Shown here piece after piece: positions 6,668-9,097 of a stretch of DNA of 9,097 nucleotides. Origin of the DNA: an uncultured Neomegalonema sp. (lineage in GTDB: Bacteria; Pseudomonadota; Alphaproteobacteria; Rhodobacterales; Rhodobacteraceae); contig CALGNW010000025.1 in assembly GCA_937958345.1 (NCBI GenBank), forward strand, positions 1 through 9,097, read 5' to 3'. Position numbers and translations under genes: made by a program. Position 1 is the first letter of the stretch. Each line of letters begins with the position of its first letter. A model generated the notes under the pieces. The model was given only the letters and a program-made list of their open reading frames with translations, was not told the origin of the DNA and searched no databases.

Positions 6668-7179
6668 AAGGCACTGCGGAGCGCGCCAATCAGCGGCGCG
6701 CTCTGAAATAACATCGTCAGGCTGAGGCCGACGCCCGCTGTGACAGTCGCGATTGTACCCGGATCAAGGTCAAACATGACCGCACCGCCGAACACCGCGA
6801 GCGTGCCGAGCGTGAGAGACAGGCCCAGCGCCGCATCGGAATGGCGTTTCCGGCGGGCGGGGGTCTTCTTTTTCTTTGCCTTCACGGTACTTGCCGCAAA
6901 ACATTTGAGCGGTTTCGCCGCCGTCAGCGCCTGCGCGGGCGTGCAGCGGAAAAATTCGCGCCGCTTTGATAAACGGTACTGACCCAAGGCGGCGTGCAGG
7001 TCGGATTCCGCCTTGTTTATATTTCCGACTTCGCGGCTCCACTTGAGAGTAAACGGCGTCGGCACACCGGTTGATGAGCTGATTTCCGCTGCACGTTCCT
7101 GTGGATCGCGGCTGGTTTTCCCGATTTTGACCAGCCCAGGTATCGACTCGTTTGTCAGGCAATACACATATCCGTGCAT
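6664..7179 (-). CDS. GIY-YIG/T5orf172-type domain protein with two C-terminal membrane helices
   Basis: The 171-residue product starts with a GIY-YIG-like domain of the T5orf172/MUG113 type: GYVYCLTN at 3-10 and VKIGKTSRDPQERA at 17-30 stand for the two strands that name the superfamily. R24 or R29 is the likely conserved arginine, E59 lies in NKAESDLHAAL, and REFFRC is at 74-79. A strongly basic linker (KAKKKKTPARRKRH, 100-113) is followed by hydrophobic segments at about 115-135 and 141-163, so the domain is probably held at the cytoplasmic face of the inner membrane. GIY-YIG members cut DNA, but many T5orf172 proteins have no known activity, so nuclease function is unproven. GGGGGAG (7186-7192) lies six bases before the ATG. 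The gene converges on mscL with overlapping stops and diverges from the SH3-like gene. The domain call is good; the role is unknown. Confidence 0.8.
   Translation of the reverse strand: MHGYVYCLTNESIPGLVKIGKTSRDPQERAAEISSSTGVPTPFTLKWSREVGNINKAESDLHAALGQYRLSKRREFFRCTPAQALTAAKPLKCFAASTVKAKKKKTPARRKRHSDAALGLSLTLGTLAVFGGAVMFDLDPGTIATVTAGVGLSLTMLFQSAPLIGALRSAF
6677..6705. terminator. Strong GC stem-loop at the mscL / GIY-YIG convergent end
   Basis: GAGCGCGCC (6679-6687) and GGCGCGCTC (6695-6703) form a perfect nine-pair stem with a seven-base loop, extended outwards by one G-T and one C-G pair. It starts ten bases after the mscL stop and lies inside the last codons of the convergent gene. On the plus strand no T-run follows. 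On the minus strand CCTTTTAG follows about ten bases later. It may stop transcription from one or both sides, but it also encodes part of the second hydrophobic segment and nearby C-terminus of the minus-strand protein. Confidence 0.45.
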
Positions 7180-7239
7180 AGAATTCTCCCCCGTCCGCTG
7201 TTGGACGAAGTATGTCTTTCGGGCGTTCAGATCCGGTTA

Positions 7240-7296
7240 AAGTCAAGTCAAACGGCGCTCAAAACGGCAACTATACTTTTAGGTGCGGCTTGACTT
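7240..7296. repeat. Inverted repeat of AAGTCAAG / CTTGACTT in divergent intergenic region
   Basis: AAGTCAAG (7240-7247) and CTTGACTT (7289-7296) are perfect inverted copies 41 bases apart. The left copy is also part of a tandem AGTCAAGTCAA. The right copy contains the -35 box of the SH3-like gene, and the left one contains TTGACT in the minus direction, towards the GIY-YIG gene. The arrangement fits paired -35 elements or a regulator with two sites; no matching -10 for the minus direction was found at the usual spacing. Confidence 0.35.
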
Positions 7297-7319
7297 ACAT
7301 TTAATCGTCAAAGGATATT
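7291..7319 (+). promoter_or_regulatory. Predicted sigma70-type promoter for the SH3-like gene
   Basis: TTGACT (7291-7296, five of six matches to TTGACA) is separated by exactly 17 bases from GATATT (7314-7319, four of six to TATAAT). The surrounding DNA is locally AT-rich. It would give an untranslated leader of roughly 70 bases before the ATG at 7396. This is the best promoter-like pair in the window. Confidence 0.5.
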
Positions 7320-7395
7320 GGTTTCGTGGAAAACGTCTTTTTCTTGGCTTTATTCTCGTTATATCGTTCCTGAGGAAACATCGAGGCGGCATCGG

Positions 7396-7956
7396 ATGAG
7401 AGCATTAATCGCTTGTGCGTTGGTGACATTGAGTGCGGGCTGGCCCGCCTTTGCCGGTGAGCGGATGATGTATGTTTCGGGCGATGGCCTGAATGTGCGT
7501 TATTGCGCGGCATCAAACTGTTGTATCGCGGAGCGACTGAGCCTGAACGATCCGGTTTCGGTGATGGAACGGGACGGGGACTGGGCGCGGATATCCGTTT
7601 TCCACGACGTCAATATCACCGGAAAAACCTGCAAAAAGCCCGAACCTGATCGCATCGCGCACTGGGTATCGCTGGATTATCTGACCGACCGGCTGCCCGA
7701 CGGCATAGACCCGAACACGTGGTACGGTGTGCTGTCCGATCGCCGTATCCGCGGCATTCCCCGTGTCGGGGATTACGGGCTGACCCGCAGCGAGCTTGAG
7801 GTGGTGCGCCGCTATGCTGCGGCTTTGCTGTTGAACGGCGAGTGCAAAGGGATCGACGCGGGCAACAAAAGCGTCAGCCGCGAGGGGACGTTCTATGTCG
7901 CGTGCGAAGGTGAGGGCAAAAAGCGGTATTTCACCGCTGCGGACCTCGAAAGCTGA
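7396..7956 (+). CDS. Exported cysteine-rich SH3-like domain protein
   Basis: The 186-residue product has a signal peptide (MRALIACALVTLSAGWPAFA, probable cleavage after residue 20 before GE), so it is likely periplasmic. Residues about 24-98 look like a bacterial SH3 domain: GLNVRYCAASNC at 31-42 takes the place of the usual LNVRSGPS motif, then VSVMERDGDWARI (54-66) and HWVSLDYL (89-96). The C-terminal part (about 105-186) has GECKGIDAGNKSVSREGTFYVAC (148-170) and is not recognised. The mature chain has six cysteines (37, 42, 43, 79, 150, 170), suggesting disulfides. The ATG at 7396 is chosen for the signal peptide and for GAGG nine bases upstream; a TTG at 7318 would add 26 residues before the signal. 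Bacterial SH3 domains often bind cell-wall peptides, but no enzyme domain is attached, so the role is unknown. Confidence 0.85.
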   Translation: MRALIACALVTLSAGWPAFAGERMMYVSGDGLNVRYCAASNCCIAERLSLNDPVSVMERDGDWARISVFHDVNITGKTCKKPEPDRIAHWVSLDYLTDRLPDGIDPNTWYGVLSDRRIRGIPRVGDYGLTRSELEVVRRYAAALLLNGECKGIDAGNKSVSREGTFYVACEGEGKKRYFTAADLES

Positions 7957-8026
7957 GGCGCGAACGGCTCATCCGGCGTCACCCTCTCGACATATGACCC
8001 AACTATCGCCATCTAATTCAGGTGAT

Positions 8027-8046
8027 CTCGGAGAAACCGAGAAACC
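8027..8046 (+). repeat. Tandem GAGAAACC repeat and small hairpin before the 8059 gene
   Basis: GAGAAACC occurs twice without a gap (8031-8038 and 8039-8046), directly followed by the ribosome site GGAG. The same bases give a small hairpin, CTCGG (8027-8031) with CCGAG (8037-8041). Upstream, TCGACA (7987-7992) and TCTAAT (8012-8017) resemble promoter boxes but are 19 bases apart. It is either a leader element or a chance repeat. Confidence 0.25.
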
Positions 8047-8058
8047 GGAGCGCATGAA

Positions 8059-8391
8059 ATGCACACCCGATCTGTATTTGCCGCCGTCATAGCCGCAAGC
8101 CTGTCCGCCCCGGCGGCGCAGGCCGATACCAACAGTCTGCCCGAAACCCTGCGCGAGTTGGAGCGTCAGGCCGAAGATTTGCTCGGCCCCGAGGCGCGGG
8201 CGGCGGTCGAATCTCTGTTGCCGATGATTGAAACGTTAATGCAGCGTTTACCTATGCTGATTGACAACCTACCGCAGTATGAACTGCCGGAAGTCATGCC
8301 GAACGGTGACATTATTATTCGCCGCAAACGCAAGCTGCCGAAGATTAATCCCGACGCCCCGCCTTTGCCGAAAGACGGCATCAAAACGTGA
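8059..8391 (+). CDS. Small exported hypothetical protein
   Basis: The 110-residue product has a signal peptide (residues 1-22, ending PAAQA before D23), so a periplasmic location is likely. The mature part has two helical, amphipathic stretches (about 27-48 and 49-70, rich in Leu, Glu and Arg), then a segment YELPEVMPNGDIIIRRKRK (74-92) and a proline-rich tail. I recall similar short exported proteins with a PNGDIIIRRK-type segment in Rhodobacterales, some carrying an unsupported AAA+ ATPase label; there is no Walker motif here, so that label should not be used. GGAG (8047-8050) lies eight bases before the ATG. An ATG at 8054 is out of frame and gives only a dozen codons. The stop is ten bases before pepF, so the two genes probably form one transcript. 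Function unknown. Confidence 0.8.
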   Translation: MHTRSVFAAVIAASLSAPAAQADTNSLPETLRELERQAEDLLGPEARAAVESLLPMIETLMQRLPMLIDNLPQYELPEVMPNGDIIIRRKRKLPKINPDAPPLPKDGIKT

Positions 8392-8401
8392 GTGAACACA
8401 T

Positions 8402-9097
8402 ATGACCGCTGCCCTGACCACTGACGCCGCGCTGGGCGACCTGCCCAGTTGGAACCTTGCAGACCTCTATCCTGCCCCGGATGCACCCGAGTTAGAGGCG
8501 GCGTTCGTCGAGGCGAAAACGAAAGCCGACAGTCTGGCGGCGGATTACGAGGGCAAGCTGGCGTCGCTGTCTGGGGCGGAGATGGCGGCGGCCATCCGCC
8601 GCTATGAGGAACTGTCCGAGATTATGGGGCGGATTATGTCCTATGCGGGACTGCTCTATCAGCAGGACACGTCGGACGCTGCGTCGGGTCAGTTTTACGG
8701 AAACTGTCAGGGCCGCGTGACGGATATTTCGACGCCGACGGTATTTTTCTCGCTTGAGATGAACAAGATCGACGACGCGACGCTGGAAAAGCAGATTGCC
8801 GATAGTGCGGAACTGGCACGGTATAAGCCGTGGATCGAGCGGCTGCGCTCGTTCCGCCCCTATCAGTTGTCGGACGAGCTTGAGAAGTTTTTGCATGACC
8901 AGAGCGTCGTTGGATCGACCGCTTGGGTGCGGCTTTATGATGATCACCTCGCGGGCCTGCGCTTTGACATTGGCGGCGAGGCGATGCCGCTGGAATCGGC
9001 GTTGAACCAGCTTTCGGATGTCGACCGGAGCAAACGCGAGGCCGCCGCGCATGAACTGGCGAAGGTCTTCGAGGCTAACCTGCCGATCTTTACCCGC
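8402..9097 (+). CDS. pepF: Oligoendopeptidase F (M3B family), N-terminal part, cut by window end
   Basis: Translation from the ATG gives 232 codons with no stop before the window ends. PepF proteins are cytoplasmic zinc metallopeptidases that cut short peptides. The visible part matches the N-terminal helical half of the M3B family: LPSWNLADLYPAPDAPELEA (residues 13-32) is the characteristic opening, followed by helical stretches with RRYEELSEIMGRIMSYAGLLYQ and RSFRPYQLSDELEKFLHD. The catalytic HEXXH motif would lie past the window end and cannot be checked. The start is ten bases after the upstream gene's stop; no strong ribosome site is visible (only a weak AGTGA), so translation may depend on the upstream gene. 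The family call is firm; whether the gene is intact is unknown. Confidence 0.92.
   Translation, partial: MTAALTTDAALGDLPSWNLADLYPAPDAPELEAAFVEAKTKADSLAADYEGKLASLSGAEMAAAIRRYEELSEIMGRIMSYAGLLYQQDTSDAASGQFYGNCQGRVTDISTPTVFFSLEMNKIDDATLEKQIADSAELARYKPWIERLRSFRPYQLSDELEKFLHDQSVVGSTAWVRLYDDHLAGLRFDIGGEAMPLESALNQLSDVDRSKREAAAHELAKVFEANLPIFTR

Noticed and set aside
7318..7395. TTG start for the SH3-like gene
   Set aside because: It overlaps the likely promoter -10 box and would put 26 residues before a clean signal peptide.
1..9097. CRISPR array, insertion sequence, tRNA/attachment site or toxin-antitoxin pair
   Set aside because: No spaced direct repeats, transposase-like ORF, terminal inverted repeats or tRNA cloverleaf could be seen by eye.

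Overview
The window looks like chromosomal DNA of an alphaproteobacterium, most likely in or near Rhodobacterales. The signs are the GC-rich coding sequence with GC-biased third codon positions, the short-Q-loop cytochrome bd operon with a DUF2474 small subunit, and the style of the small exported proteins next to pepF. This placement is inferred from protein style and gene order; no database search was possible.

Layout, left to right. (1) 1-156 is the 3' end of pheS. (2) 153-668 is an AT-rich gene for a small protein with two membrane helices and a long charged, probably coiled-coil middle; its GTG start overlaps the pheS stop. (3) 759-989 encodes a 76-residue protein with a Tat-like N-terminus and no recognised domain. 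(4) 1107-3638 is a compact oxidase operon: cydA, cydB and a 35-residue DUF2474-type membrane peptide. (5) 3704-6136 is a complete pheT, so the two subunit genes of phenylalanyl-tRNA synthetase are separated here by about 3.5 kb. (6) 6272-6667 is mscL. (7) On the minus strand, 7179-6664 encodes a GIY-YIG/T5orf172-type domain joined by a very basic linker to two C-terminal membrane helices; it converges on mscL and their ends overlap. (8) 7396-7956 encodes an exported, cysteine-rich SH3-like protein, divergent from gene 7 and with a good sigma70-type promoter. (9) 8059-8391 encodes a small exported hypothetical protein. (10) 8402-9097 is the 5' part of pepF (oligoendopeptidase F), which runs off the window.

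Functionally the window is mostly housekeeping: translation (pheS, pheT), quinol-linked oxygen reduction (cydAB plus small subunit), osmotic safety (mscL) and peptide turnover (pepF). The accessory or poorly described parts are the AT-rich two-TM gene, the Tat-like mini-protein and the membrane-tethered GIY-YIG protein. I see no CRISPR array, insertion sequence, tRNA or rRNA gene, and no gene-free stretch longer than 300 bases. I did not find strong evidence of a new multi-gene system; the membrane-anchored nuclease-fold protein and the gene inserted after pheS are the best candidates for a closer look.
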